From assembly GCF_035083965.1 (NCBI RefSeq), contig NC_089727.1:5647501-5711500 (forward strand): DNA of 64,000 bases. Direction: 5' to 3'. Each line of letters opens with the position of its first letter. Position 1 is the first letter of the stretch. This DNA is from Branchiostoma lanceolatum. Lineage: Eukaryota; Chordata; Leptocardii; Amphioxiformes; Branchiostomatidae. Below are positions 32,606 through 44,800 of the stretch, in pieces. The notes beneath the pieces are model-generated. The model had not been told where the DNA came from and did not search any database. It was given only the letters and a program-made list of their open reading frames with translations. The translations under genes were made by a program, and so were the position numbers.

Positions 32606-35600
32606 GATTGCCCCACTCTATTTCTTCAGATACACTGTAATAGATTACTTTGACGTGAAGGTGAAGTGAGAGATAAGGCTATTTCTACGTTCTTTTTCAA
32701 ATATAAGCAACGTTTGCGTCAGTGATGCTGTATCCTGAAGGCGAGAACTAGTCACGATCATCTTATTGATGTTTGCCCTTGAAAAATTGACTACAAAGAC
32801 GTTAAAATAGCGAGTTAATCCGTAAATATCCAACAGTTCATTCATTTTGCAAGATATGTCAGCACACTTGATGACATTAATGCTTGCGTTGTTAGTTGTA
32901 CATCTCCTTGATTACATATTTATATATAAACAAGAATAAGTCTCTCAACAAGTACCTCGCAAACATCACGTTTAATCATAAACCCTCACATTCCCGATAC
33001 CATCCGGGAGGCCTGTCAAAAAATGGGGAAAATTTGAAAAGGTCACAATGTTCCCATCTATCCTCTGCTTTGAGAGTGCTCTCAAACTCTATTGTCTCTT
33101 GTTTTGATAGGAATTGAAGTCAAGAACGCTTTCCTAAAAAAAGGTTACCGGTTTGATGTGTTGACGGAAGACTGCCACCATCAAATAGAAAACAGTGTCA
33201 AGTGGCACTGGAAGGGACTTAATTTCATGCCTCTTGAAAAGACCTCATTCTATCTCCTTTGATACTTGTGAGGGAGTGTTGAGTGTAAACACGGATGAGG
33301 GATAAAGGTTGTGCTCTTGAAAACACCAGATGAAAAGGAAAATGTCACTTGTCAACAGTTGACTACGGAGATGTGTTGAGTGTGCGCGCAAACGGCATTA
33401 CGTCTGTGACGACCACACCGACCGTCCGTACCCTATCCACTCACTTCGCGCTGTACCCGTGCAATATGAGGTTATAGCGACTTGTGCAATAACAAGTAAG
33501 TGTTATAATATCACTCTTGTCAATAGGATATATCAGTTTGTCAGCTATATACAGTGCATGTCAGTTGTGGTCACTGTGGCCACAGTGGTACTGAAGTGCC
33601 TGTTGTCATGGACGACGGTGACCACTGTAGGAAAAGGTACTGCCATGCCCGAAGTTGTTTTTGCTTCATATCGCCCTGGTGTGGCTATAGGTGATTATTA
33701 GATGATGTATGTGCAATGTGATGCCCGTAGAAGTATTGGTGGCGGTCAAAATTATGCAAGGTTTCTATTTTGTCCCTCCTTGGGACTATTTCCTATATAA
33801 AGTGCTGTCCGATCAGGTGATTATCTTTCCGCATATCAGAGATTATGATATGTTGATTGGCGTTTCAGACACAGAATGACAATGTATGGCTTTAATACAG
33901 AGAGTGAAGAAAAGATCTGAGGTATAACACAGAGCGTAATCTGTGACAAAGAATCCGTTTGAATAGCCTCAGTCGTGTGATGACCTATATCACACACAAA
34001 AGCGGAATAATGTTCAGAAAATTGAAATAGGAGGAACATGTTTGGCTAGTTTAGGTGGTGTTGTAGTGGGATTAGGAACTGGTTTGACGGCATAGCTCAC
34101 AAACAATATATAGGTTGATGTAATTCTGCAACAAACACGGTACTGGCCGATGAAGAGTATGCTCTGACAGGTAAGTAACCATCACATTTGCCTAATAACT
34201 GGAATATTATTATCCCTATTGGGGTAAATTTGCGTTCGCGCATGTCATGATAAATCAAACGGTACAGATACAGTTCGTATGGGGTTAGTGTTCGATGAAT
34301 GAATCTCGTTATACTCTGCTGAAAGATGACCAGTCCACAGTAATTGATATGTCGGCTATGGGGTGGTTAGCTACTCTATATCTTTTGTAAATGGCACTGA
34401 TATGTTTACCTACGGCTGACTAGATCGTGACTGATTTGTAGATTAGCATCAAGGCAACGATAGATAGAACATATTCCTTATATTTCGTACATTCAAGCAT
34501 GCGGAGTTTCAAAGCTAAGGACGGGGTACAGTGAGTTGTTTCCAACCCGCCCATCTTCAGGTACGTGCACCGGTTAAATGGTTGCTTAGCGACCTCCTAT
34601 CGACCTGTATCTTAGTTTAAAACGTTTCTCAGTCTGTCATGTTGCTTCCCAACGACCGATTCAGTGGGCTTTCCGTCCTATAGCCAGGCAATTACAGCGG
34701 CTAGTATCAGAATAATGCAATAAAAACCTTGACAAATTAATCTTACTGACGTGTTAAGTAGTTAAGCTATTGCTGGGCTAACAGTATCACTAAGGAACAA
34801 GTTGGAAATATTTGCTAAGACTGCACATTATTACATCTTGCACAGTAGCTGTGTGTTTGGGGTGTCGTGCTCTAATTCAGCACTATATAATCCACGCTGC
34901 ACCTGCAACAGTAAAGTAATTCAGACTCAGTACGTATGCAAGAGGGCCTTTGTATATAACTACAACGGTTATACCTCCAATTTCCATGTGCCTTTGTACT
35001 TGTCTACCCCCCTCTGTTCATCTAAGTGAGTATTTGGGTCTCTTAAACTCGTAAATCCACCTGTCGACTTCTATAACTGACTGAGATTTCTTTTGTGCAT
35101 TTGACTTCTGTTGAAAGACAAGTATTTATCGGCAATAACCTATGATAAACGCGAGTCTGCGACTCCTTGTGTTTTTATTGGTGATAAACCATATTGCAGA
35201 TTTTGAGGCACTGCAATAATGTAGTTTTGGTTAGATCTTAGTTCGTTTGTTTATTTGTTGCTGTTGTACAATATACTGTACACTATTGGTGTTTATCGTT
35301 CTCTCTGTGTCACCCTCCACCCTATCAAAACACAATTCCGACCAAAAGCACATTCCACAACAGTCTAGTACATACACTGTGCTCTTAAATCGGGGTATTG
35401 TCAGAATCCGCTACTATACATCTATTGGACCGTCTGTGGTTAAGTGTGTAATATCAATGCAGGTCCTGTCCGCAATTCTGACCCTACCTGCCCCCCTCCC
35501 CCTAGTAACGAACAATACACAGATCCAACCCTAACGACCAGAATGTGGAATGGGGTTGTGCCAACAAACCCGACACAAAAAGCACGTGGACAACGCTGTT

Positions 35601-38600
35601 AATTTATACCCCGCCGCCATATATGCTCCCGGTCTGCAAACATCGAAATCCGACTTAATTCACGGCTCCCGTCTGAAGTAATGGAGATCCATTCATCTTT
35701 TATTGCACACGATTTACTTTCCTTCGCCCCGTGGCCTGATGTCAGCTAGTTAGCTTAGCCGGGCAGGTATCTCAATACCGTGTTTTCTGAGCTGTTATTG
35801 AGCTATCAATTATACCCCCCTTGGCGACCACCGGCTCCTTTGTTTTCCTATAGAGTAGAACAGTGACATACCTGAATAAAAGGGGCGCTCGCGAAGGCGA
35901 TATACGCGCCATTGCCAACGTTAGGGCCTGAGACAAAGACCGCGGGATCACACAGCTAACTAGTCCTTTCAGCCAGTCGTTTATTCAGAAATTTGCTGCG
36001 GATTTGACAGGCGGAAGGGCGTTAGAGACCCGAGAGTCGCACAGGGGACGTCAGAAAGGTAAAACTGGCCCGCGGGCTTCGCTGAGTTTACGGACAAGGG
36101 TAGAATAATACTCGGCAACAATGGCGACAGGTGTACATCAACAAACCGGCAACCATTAGAACACTTGTCGCGAATTTCCACCCTAAATGCGCCATATGGT
36201 ATTCTTACTGTCTTAAGAGTGCTAGGTTCTTCGGAAATGATTTTATTCCTTAACAAAACTCTATTTTCAAAAGTAATTTCAGTGGGACGTCTGGTGGTCG
36301 CTACCTTTCCAACAATTACAAGTAGGTAACACGATATCGGTTTCTTTGTACATAGTAGGCTGACCATGACACTGCCAGTCTACAACGCTTCAGTATTATC
36401 TTAAATGTGGGGCAGGCCATTTATGGGATAAACGTACTTTATAAAAATGTGTTATAGGTCCTGGAACAGGTGGTTGAACAATTTTTACTCCTTCTTTAAG
36501 TATGTAGTGTCAATCTCCTAGTTCCATGACTATGCCACTAGATATCGGAACGCTTGGTCTCAAACTCAAAGTTTGATAGGATCTTTGAAAACTAGTCTTC
36601 AGTTGTATCCGTGTTTTGTTACTCAATAACAAGATATGGTAATGTTATCATATTGTATTGATGTATAATAATGACCCTGGAACGAGTTACAAACCGGCCA
36701 GACGTTTGGCCGTCCAAAGGACCAGCACGGCATGGTCACAACCATACTAGTCTGGTAGAACTAGTTCTGCTCTAGTATTGAAAACAGGTGCCGCACAACT
36801 GTCTAAAACTCGCGCTGCTTGATGAGTGTGTTGAATTTTTAAGTATTTGAGATTTTAGTTTGTGAACCCCCTCCCCACCCTTACCATCTGTCAGCACGCG
36901 TACTCAGCCCGCCCCAGTACTAACCAGGCATGCATGTCGCCTAGGCACTGCCGTGTCAGTAACGTGTTGTCGCCAGGACGGGTTAAAAAACAGACATGTG
37001 ATACCTTCACATTCGTATTTATAATGTACAGTCAGAGTGTACGGTCATGTGATATCATCATGATATAGTAACGTTAGATAGATGAACTTCTGGGGTCATG
37101 ACATGATATTGTGGGTATGGAGTAGTTTTCATGTATAGATCAATCAATCCATTTGATACCGCCACAAAGTGCTACCTCCGTGGAGTTGTGCGTTTACACA
37201 ACCATGTTCTTGACACGTTACATGCTTATGGTACATCAAACATTCAAGACTTGGTAGAACGTCAAATTGTCAAGCATGTTTACCAAGGAGCAATAACATT
37301 ATCCAAGTAGAGCACATATGGTACTAGTATTCGTACTTTTACTTACGCAAGCACTTTACTGAACGCCTTCGGGACAAAACGTTCTTGGCTTGTTTCATTT
37401 GTGGATGTAGGTAAGGATTTTCAATGTTTTGTACCCAAGGCGAAGTCAATGGAGGAGAAAGACATTTATTTTGTCAGGAATTCCTGCAAAGACTCTTTGG
37501 CCTTTCCATACAGTACAAAGTACATACAGACTAATCACACACAGGTAGTATTGTGTCGCGCTTCTCCATGAGTAGCGCTGTTACAAGTCAATAGTTGTAC
37601 AGCTGCCCCCTTTGGGAAGCTTTTACTTACCTGAAGCCGTGAGACTTAAAATTTCCCACACGGTATTCAGTTCTCCATTCAAGCCTGCAAAAAAAGAGTT
37701 GCTTTACGTGTGAATATGACAGTAATGACTTTATAATGTGTACAAAGTGATGACATAACGTCAGTAATATACAGAAGAAGCAAACTTAATTGAAGTGTTC
37801 TGTACAAGCGTACGGCCTGAGTCATGTTCTGTAAAGTATGAATACCGGTGCGCACCCCTGGCGTATTTCACAACATTCATTGAAAACTTAAAGCAGCTAC
37901 CCTCTCAGCATTGGGTTGTGGTTAGAAAGAGTCCTCCATGAAGCCTCCCTCTCACTGGACCCGCGGCGCGCTGGCGGCGTCGCTGCGTCCTAAACTGGAT
38001 TTGTGTTACCCTTGACTTTACAATGGGAATATCATTCAAGACGTGCAAGCATGACCAAGAAGACACAAAGCTTAAAAAGATGAAATTCGTTGAGTGCTTT
38101 GTCAATTCGATCGGCCGCAGCGACGCCGTCAGCGTGCCGCGGGTCCAGTGAGAGGGGGGCTTGAAGAGTCACATGGACGGAAACCGCACATTGTTGGGTC
38201 AAACTGAACAACACTTTCTCCACCATCGTCTGTCCCACTGACATCCACAGGGCATGGGAGAATACCTCTTCCTGTGATGGCTCATTATCTAAGCCGACAA
38301 TTCTTTCAAAATCAATCAGTTAGAACGTTTCACGCACATCCTATTTGTTCCACACACTGGCACTACAGAATACCCCTCATCCCTTATGTAAACTGACCAC
38401 AATAACCGCCGACGGTCCGGCAGAGTTTCAGGCCATGGTCATTGCATAAGCCTGAAGGTTCCAAAGTCTCGGGCAAAGAGGCTGTCAGCATGTTTATAGT
38501 TGTGTTGTGACGGTAGCAGCCAGGCGCGTCAGTAGTACTTAGGATTGACGCAATAGATGTGAGCATAGCTGACTTGCTAATGCGTCGCTATGTACCTAGG

Positions 38601-38942
38601 TGTATGGCCGAGTAATTACATAGAGAATGTACTATTTACACTTCGGCCTAACAAATAGAATAGTTGATAGACGTAGCCTTGGATCTCCAGATTTCTCTCT
38701 GTCTCTGCCCTGCATTTCCCTGATTATGTTTTGTGAGTCTGTTACCTGCATTTACAGTAATGTTCTGATTGTCGAAAGTACGATTAGATGCTTACATATT
38801 TAACAGGCCATTCATTTTTTATTTCACAAACGCTTCACGATGCATCTGTATATATGCTCGCCTTCCTTATACTAGTAGTTTAGCAGATACAATGCATTTC
38901 TACCTTCATCTAACATTACAAATTTCTCTTACAGAGAACGCA
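32606..38942. other. Gene-poor DNA, no gene recognised
   Basis: The stretch contains several 60-128 codon frames without family features or clean splice context. The longest, minus strand 36367-35981, has even composition and no recognisable motif. Blocks near 35580-35760 and 37930-38160 are GC-richer and could be regulatory, but nothing specific can be shown. Confidence 0.45.
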
Positions 38943-39554
38943 ATGATAAAGACAAAGTGGAAAATAGCCTCTAAAGCTGTTGTCCAAAATGAGGAAGAAA
39001 AGAAAAATAAAGACAACCCCGAAAGGCAGAAACATGGCGGCAAAAGAAAGCAGAGCGCAACAACAGCCTTCGCTTCAGTCGTCGCTAAATCGTCCTTCGC
39101 CGCCAAGATGCAATGGGGAAACTGGGGAAACTCGCGAACCCCGTCAGCGAAAGAGAGGCTCTCGCGAGAGTTGGACTCTCGTCAGGAGCAGAGAAAACAG
39201 ACTGAGTTTGCGCAGCACTGCTGGCTGTGCCGCCGGGAGGTCCAGTCGTCACGCCAGGTCACCCCCATCCACAGCCTGCACGACCTGTTCGACCTGTTCG
39301 ACAACATGGACGGAGAGAGCTCGTCGGGTTCGAACAAGGACAGCAGTTCGTCCTCTCCGTCTGATCAAGGTTCGGACGCCATGATGAGGTTAATGCAGGA
39401 CATCGGGGAGGACGAGTTTAGCGCTTACCAAACCCTCCCTCCCTCTAAGGCGGAAACTCCGCTCGGGAAAATCGGCACGCCCACTCTGGACAAGAAGGGC
39501 GGTGAGAGGAAGAGGAAGAGTCCGACTAAAGTAGTTACATTTGTGCCGGACTAG
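38943..39554 (+). CDS. Protein of unknown function with a C-x-x-C motif and acidic/serine-rich tail
   Basis: I do not recognise this protein. An exon opens after the acceptor TTTCTCTTACAG at 38934 and reads to TAG at 39552-39554; the first ATG in frame is at 38943, giving up to 203 residues. The N-terminal third is lysine-rich. The best-looking part is EFAQHCWLCRREVQSSRQVT, then HSLHDLFDLFDNMDGE, a short Cys-x-x-Cys segment followed by an amphipathic helix. A Ser-rich acidic stretch follows, then LMQDIGEDEFSAYQTLPP. The end is basic with KSPTKVVTFVPD. Upstream coding exons may exist, so the true N-terminus is uncertain. A second frame with a strong ATG at 39034 overlaps but has the composition of a shadow. 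AATAAA follows at 39927. Confidence 0.62.
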   Translation: MIKTKWKIASKAVVQNEEEKKNKDNPERQKHGGKRKQSATTAFASVVAKSSFAAKMQWGNWGNSRTPSAKERLSRELDSRQEQRKQTEFAQHCWLCRREVQSSRQVTPIHSLHDLFDLFDNMDGESSSGSNKDSSSSSPSDQGSDAMMRLMQDIGEDEFSAYQTLPPSKAETPLGKIGTPTLDKKGGERKRKSPTKVVTFVPD

Positions 39555-39926
39555 ATATGATGGCACGTGTAGCAATAGCCAGTGACTAGTCCAATGCTGC
39601 TGTGAAATTTTGATTTGGAGATGATCATGATATTCTGTCACAAGATATGTTTTATTCTACCAACACTAGCACATTTTTAATGTTCTTAGATTAACATGGA
39701 ACAAGTTATTGTTCTTTACGCCACATCGGATAAGCCTTAGGCCTTTGGTCAACGTCGTGGAAAATAGATAGGTTGTCACAAACATGGATCATTTTATCAC
39801 ACTGACACGAGTGTCTGAAATATTCTGTCCGAAGACAATGTTATGTAGTATCTATGTCATCGTCCTAGGTGCGAAGTAGTGTAATGCTATTGTATAGCTG
39901 TATTGTATAGATATAGTTTCTCAGTC

Positions 39927-39932
39927 AATAAA
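39927..39932 (+). terminator. Polyadenylation signal of the gene at 38.9-39.6 kb
   Basis: AATAAA in the context CAGTCAATAAATTGCG lies about 370 bases after the stop. It faces the CNBD2 polyadenylation signal on the other strand 195 bases away. Confidence 0.6.
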
Positions 39933-40126
39933 TTGCGTTATGGATATCATTCATTAACACATCTTACTTTGACTCGTCTACATCTCTTGTCGTTGTATGT
40001 ATGGCTGGAACTTTAATGACGTCACACACGTTTTGATGCCAAGTCTAGATCTGTTTTAACATTCCTTGATTATTTAGGGATAGGAAAGCAACAATGAAGA
40101 CAAAGCAACTTCGAAAAGTCCAAAGT

Positions 40127-40132
40127 TTTATT
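40127..40132 (-). terminator. CNBD2: Polyadenylation signal of CNBD2
   Basis: On the minus strand, TTGTGCAATAAAACTTTGG lies about 465 bases downstream of the CNBD2 stop codon at 40600-40598, so this is a plausible end for its 3' UTR. Confidence 0.6.
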
Positions 40133-40597
40133 GCACAAATATAGCAGTCAAAGCATTCTACGCAACATGAAACGTTTTTCATTAAGTATCACATAATGGC
40201 AATGTTAATTACATCCTGAGATCATTACAATGAATTAACACGAAAACGCTGAGCAGCATTGTGTTTATACCCTGTTTGTTCGATAATGCAATAGTATGCA
40301 GTCTGATTTGAGCAGGTTGCCATAATCAAACTTGCTTAGTTTTTTGTTATGTCATAATGCATCTAGAGCCTTTTATGTACTTAGCTTTATAGTCCTTTCA
40401 GACGTTTACATCATATAACGAAGTAAAGTACAAAAACATTTAAATCACATAGATTTTTTCACAAGGTTTCGCTGATTTGATAGCACATCGTTTGTGACAA
40501 AATGTTGTATCATGTTATTTACAAACAGAGGCCTTTCCCTGGCATAACTTTTTAAGTCTTTCGTGTTTGACGTTATTGCGTCACAAGGGAAGTGACG

Positions 40598-41848
40598 TCA
40601 CCGCGGACTTGCCCCCGGCCATTTCCGGTTGATGATGTCCTGCGTTATGCTGGACTTGTAGGCGACCCAGTCCCTCTGCTGCTGCAGCTGCTGCCGAACG
40701 AAGTCCAGAGACGGGTACTGCGTCAGCTGAGAAAAAAAAAAAACTCTAAGAAACTGACCAACCATTTGTTCGAATCGTTAAACATGCAATTTTTGATGTT
40801 GGGTCAAACATAATGCTAAAACATCCTTGCCATGATTTTTGTATTCGGTGGTGTTGGAAACTTAGCATGTAAGTACGTGTGTTATAACTAAAGCCACACG
40901 GCCAGAGTCCTATACTATTGAGCATATAAAAGGTGGTTGATTGTTGATCGCGACAGAGTGGCGCCTAGAAGAGTCAGTCTGTTCCGAAGGTGTAAAACAG
41001 TCTTAAGTACACCTTAATACACGGGATCAAATAGGACACCAACGGATTTGTCTAGCTAATGGATCAACTCCTAGGGGAGACAATGGTTCACATGATCTCC
41101 GCAACATGTAACGACCAGAAACAGGCCTGCACTGAACGTGATATCTGCATGTTTTTCCAGCATCGCTATTTTGTTCGCACTAGTTCAAACTTTGATGGCA
41201 GAATGGGGCCCTGAGTAATTTCAATGCTTCTTTTTCTGAATTTCGCACAAACCGCCGTAAAAATCATAGATATGCAATGATAGTGGGTGAGAGCAGTAAA
41301 ACAGTTTCTGGAGTAGAATATCCCACCCTATCAGAGACCAGTCTGCAGTGTTACGTCTAATGGCCAGGGGGGAATTTTACAAAAAGACCGTCAAAGTGCC
41401 AAAATTGATACCTATCGGGAATGGGTGAAATTGAGAAAGGCTCGACTACGAAGTAGAACTAGAACCCTCACATTAAGAATACTCGCTTACTTTCATAACT
41501 GGGTACAAAGCAATAGCAAACGAATAAGACGTACCATGTCATTGACACACCGAAGACACTTGGGCGTGGCCTCCTTCAGAAACAGCTGTTTGGACAGTAG
41601 GATACATTCCGCGTCGTCACTGATCTGTACAGGAACAAAATTCATTATTGATTTTTTGGTCAGTTCAGGATTCACCATCAGTTTCAAAAATGTACCTCTA
41701 GTTTGTTGTAGCTTATAAGCTACAATGGCATTCAATGAAATTCAGACTTATCTCATGGAGTTGGAAGATGTGATTGATAATTGTATCACAATGGCGAACT
41801 CACCAAGCTCAGCTTTACTTTCGGTTTCTGCATCAGCGTCTCCAAACC
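40598..41848 (-). CDS. CNBD2: CNBD2 exons 17-19: C-terminal barrel remnant and tail
   Basis: Exons are 41848-41804 (GLETLMQKPKVKLSL), 41624-41535 (DDAECILLSKQLFLKEATPK) and 40726-40598 (TQYPSLDFVRQQLQQQRDWV), ending TGA at 40600-40598. With exon 16, the join reads GEGSVF-GLETLM, the position of a phosphate-binding cassette that has lost its Glu and Arg. The last exon matches the SxxxxxxxLQQ..W pattern near the end of vertebrate CNBD2. Confidence 0.88.
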
Positions 41849-44800
41849 CTGCACAAGAAATAACGAAATTTGATATCAATTTTCACTGATTGATTAAATC
41901 GTCGTTTCAATTTAAAGTTCAGCTTGGAGATCTTTTTCGAAGCGTGCCCCCCCCCCCTCTTGTTTTTACTGTCCATGGGGGAAACAAGACTATTACACAA
42001 TTTAGCCCTTCAGTTAGCGCCTTCTAAGCGCAGGTCCATTACGTGCATAAAGGCTAAATTCATGACATTTCATATATTCTGGCAGGAGGCGACGAGAGTG
42101 TGAAAATGAATACCCCTACTTACAAATACAGACCCCTCTCCTAGTGTGGCTACTTCAGCATATCTGTACCGCCATTGTTTCTGCGCCTCGGCGATGGCTT
42201 CTCGTCTGGCTCTGTCCTGTTAGATGTTGTTAAATGAAAAGTCATATTTCTTTTACGAATAAAAAAAGTTGTTGTAAAATTATAAAGAAATTTAAAAGCA
42301 AATCAAATCAGCAAAGGTCCATCTGGTCCATTGCTAGCAATGAAAGAACAACAAACTAAAATAAAACGAAATATAGAAACATCAATTCTATGAATCCATC
42401 GATCATGTAATCAATAGAAATACAAAATGTATTAGATTCCCTTGTCACAAGTACCTCTGAGGTTTTGGCGCCAAACGATATTCTCCTCCATACCCTTGCC
42501 GTGCCGTCACTCACGTTCAGCTGTACAGTCGTGCCTTTACCGTCCGGACCTGGTACAGGCAGAGGAAACATTGCTTTAGAAATAGGTGGGTATGGGGTTT
42601 GCAACAGAACTGAGTCAGCTTACAGATGTGATTTTTGTGGCAGAGACTGTCATTCTCGTATAGGGCTGTTTAGCCATAGTCGATGCTGTAGGGCTGTTGT
42701 AAATTAGGATTTTACCATGGTCAATACTGACCGACGGAGGCCATGTATATAGGGTATGGGGTGTAGAAAAAACATCGATGATTGTTTTAACTAAAGTCGA
42801 ATAATTCAACTTATAAGTCTCAGTAAACAACAAAGATATAGGAATGTAAGCGGACTATAATTCATAAATGTACACATTTCAGATTTTCGCTTACCTCGGC
42901 TACTCTTAGGTTTCTGCCCATCCGGATGGCCACGTGACTTGCCCCGGACCCAGTTCGGGGAGATGTCCTTGTTGGCACGCTCCATTGCTTCTAGTGGGTT
43001 CTGTACAAGACAGATATAGCACGAAATTAAAGAAGATACGTTTCTTGCCTTTCGATACCAAGGAAAATAAAGTCTACATAATTGTTCTATACCTCAAGCC
43101 CACATCATGATGGCTAGAGAGTAAGTAAGGACGATGCAGTTTCCACGTAGACGCACGTATACCGTGGGTTGCAAATCTATACTTGGACGGCAGAGGGCGC
43201 TATTAGCTTAGTATTGATAGTGGGTGGCTAGTGAAAGCAAAAAATGTTTTGTTGGCATGTACGCAAGGTAGATTTTTCTTGATATCGCTTAAATACATCG
43301 TACCATGAGAAGTGAACCTTACCGACATTCTTCTCCGTCTTTTCTGTTCCTCGTACTGTGAGAAGATGTCAGGGCTTATGGACTTGTCTTCTCTGTACAC
43401 CTGGACATGTAGGTAATGTCAAGTTTAGACGGATTACGGCAACAACGCGCCATCATGCGGTTTAAGTACCAACTGCATCTAGTATGTTATGAATCTTAAG
43501 AGTAGTCTTTTGTAAATTCCAGATATCATCAATATCTTTACATAGAATTCAATTAAGATAAAATGACAGGGATTTCCGGTGTAAACATACATGTATGCAT
43601 GTACATTTATGTCACATGCGACATAATAAAATGCATTAAAGAATGTTGGTCATAGACAATTCTTCACTCTTTTTCACGCATACCTTCAACTCGACCATCC
43701 TGTCTGGACGTGGCGCAATCTTTTGTGACCCTGTCAAACCTAGAACACTTTCTGGAATTGATAAGAAATAGCCGTTTAAATCTAACGTTATATTCCACGT
43801 AGGTATCTTATGCACCACATGTCTTAGTATATCTAAGTATAGAATACATCACCAGCATGCTACCTTTTTCTTAACCATGTTCGGTTTGTTGAATAAAGAA
43901 CTATAGTACTACAACGAGGATAAATCGTACTTACTACATCTGACCCCCATCCCACTGCTCTTTATCCGCTGGTCCAGGGAAGGCAGCGTGCGTGGGGACG
44001 TAGTTTTAGGTCGAACTATTTCTTCTCTGACTTCACTAACTACACGGCACGATCCCTGGAGACGGAAAACAAGTTGCATTGCGTATCAGCGCATCGTTTG
44101 AAAGCGACATCTAGCGACCTATAAACATTCTGCAGCATTCCGGGTCCCTTTGCCTCATCAATGCAATACTAGTATCAACGTATGATCAAAAGAGACATTC
44201 AAGCCATCAGAAGAGAAAGAAAGACAACTAAAAGGGTTAAAAGAAATTAGCGCACAATTTGTAATTACTAAATCTCGCCCATATTGAAATCGTATCGAGT
44301 GTAAAACAAGGCAACTTACCGACTTGACTATGACGAGGTAGTTATTTTCTTTCCAGTTTTTCACAACAACGTTTCCTTTTCTGAAAATAACAAAAAAGAC
44401 ATGCTCACATCAATACTTTATAGAAGATAGGGTGACGTGGAGATGGAAGATATGGTGAAGTGAAGAACGCTTTCCAGCAACTACAGCAAAAGTAAATGAT
44501 ATAAGAATGTTTTTATCCTTATATCTCTACAATTCTATAATATTTCCCGACTGTAACGTTACCTGTAAAACTGGTACATAAACTGGTGGTTGACGGTCAG
44601 CAGCAGTTCCACTGGCCAGTCTTCAAACAACGGCAAGTCTCTGAAACATAAAGCCACCAGACTATGATGCATATCATATCAAACATGGAAATTTTCTATT
44701 AAGAAAAAAAAGAAACGAGCTGTAAAACAGGCAAACATCTTCAAAGATGTGGTGATAAAGTAGCAAAGTTACGTAAAATCACCACAATTTCAAATCGATA

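Noticed and set aside
35981..36367. Minus-strand frame of 128 codons
   Set aside because: No recognisable motif, no coding composition and no splice context; a frame of this length is expected by chance in 64 kb.
38980..39384. Alternative frame of 134 codons with a strong ATG at 39034
   Set aside because: Its second half is a run of Arg/Ser/Thr typical of a shifted frame, while the other frame has better composition and a longer C-terminus.
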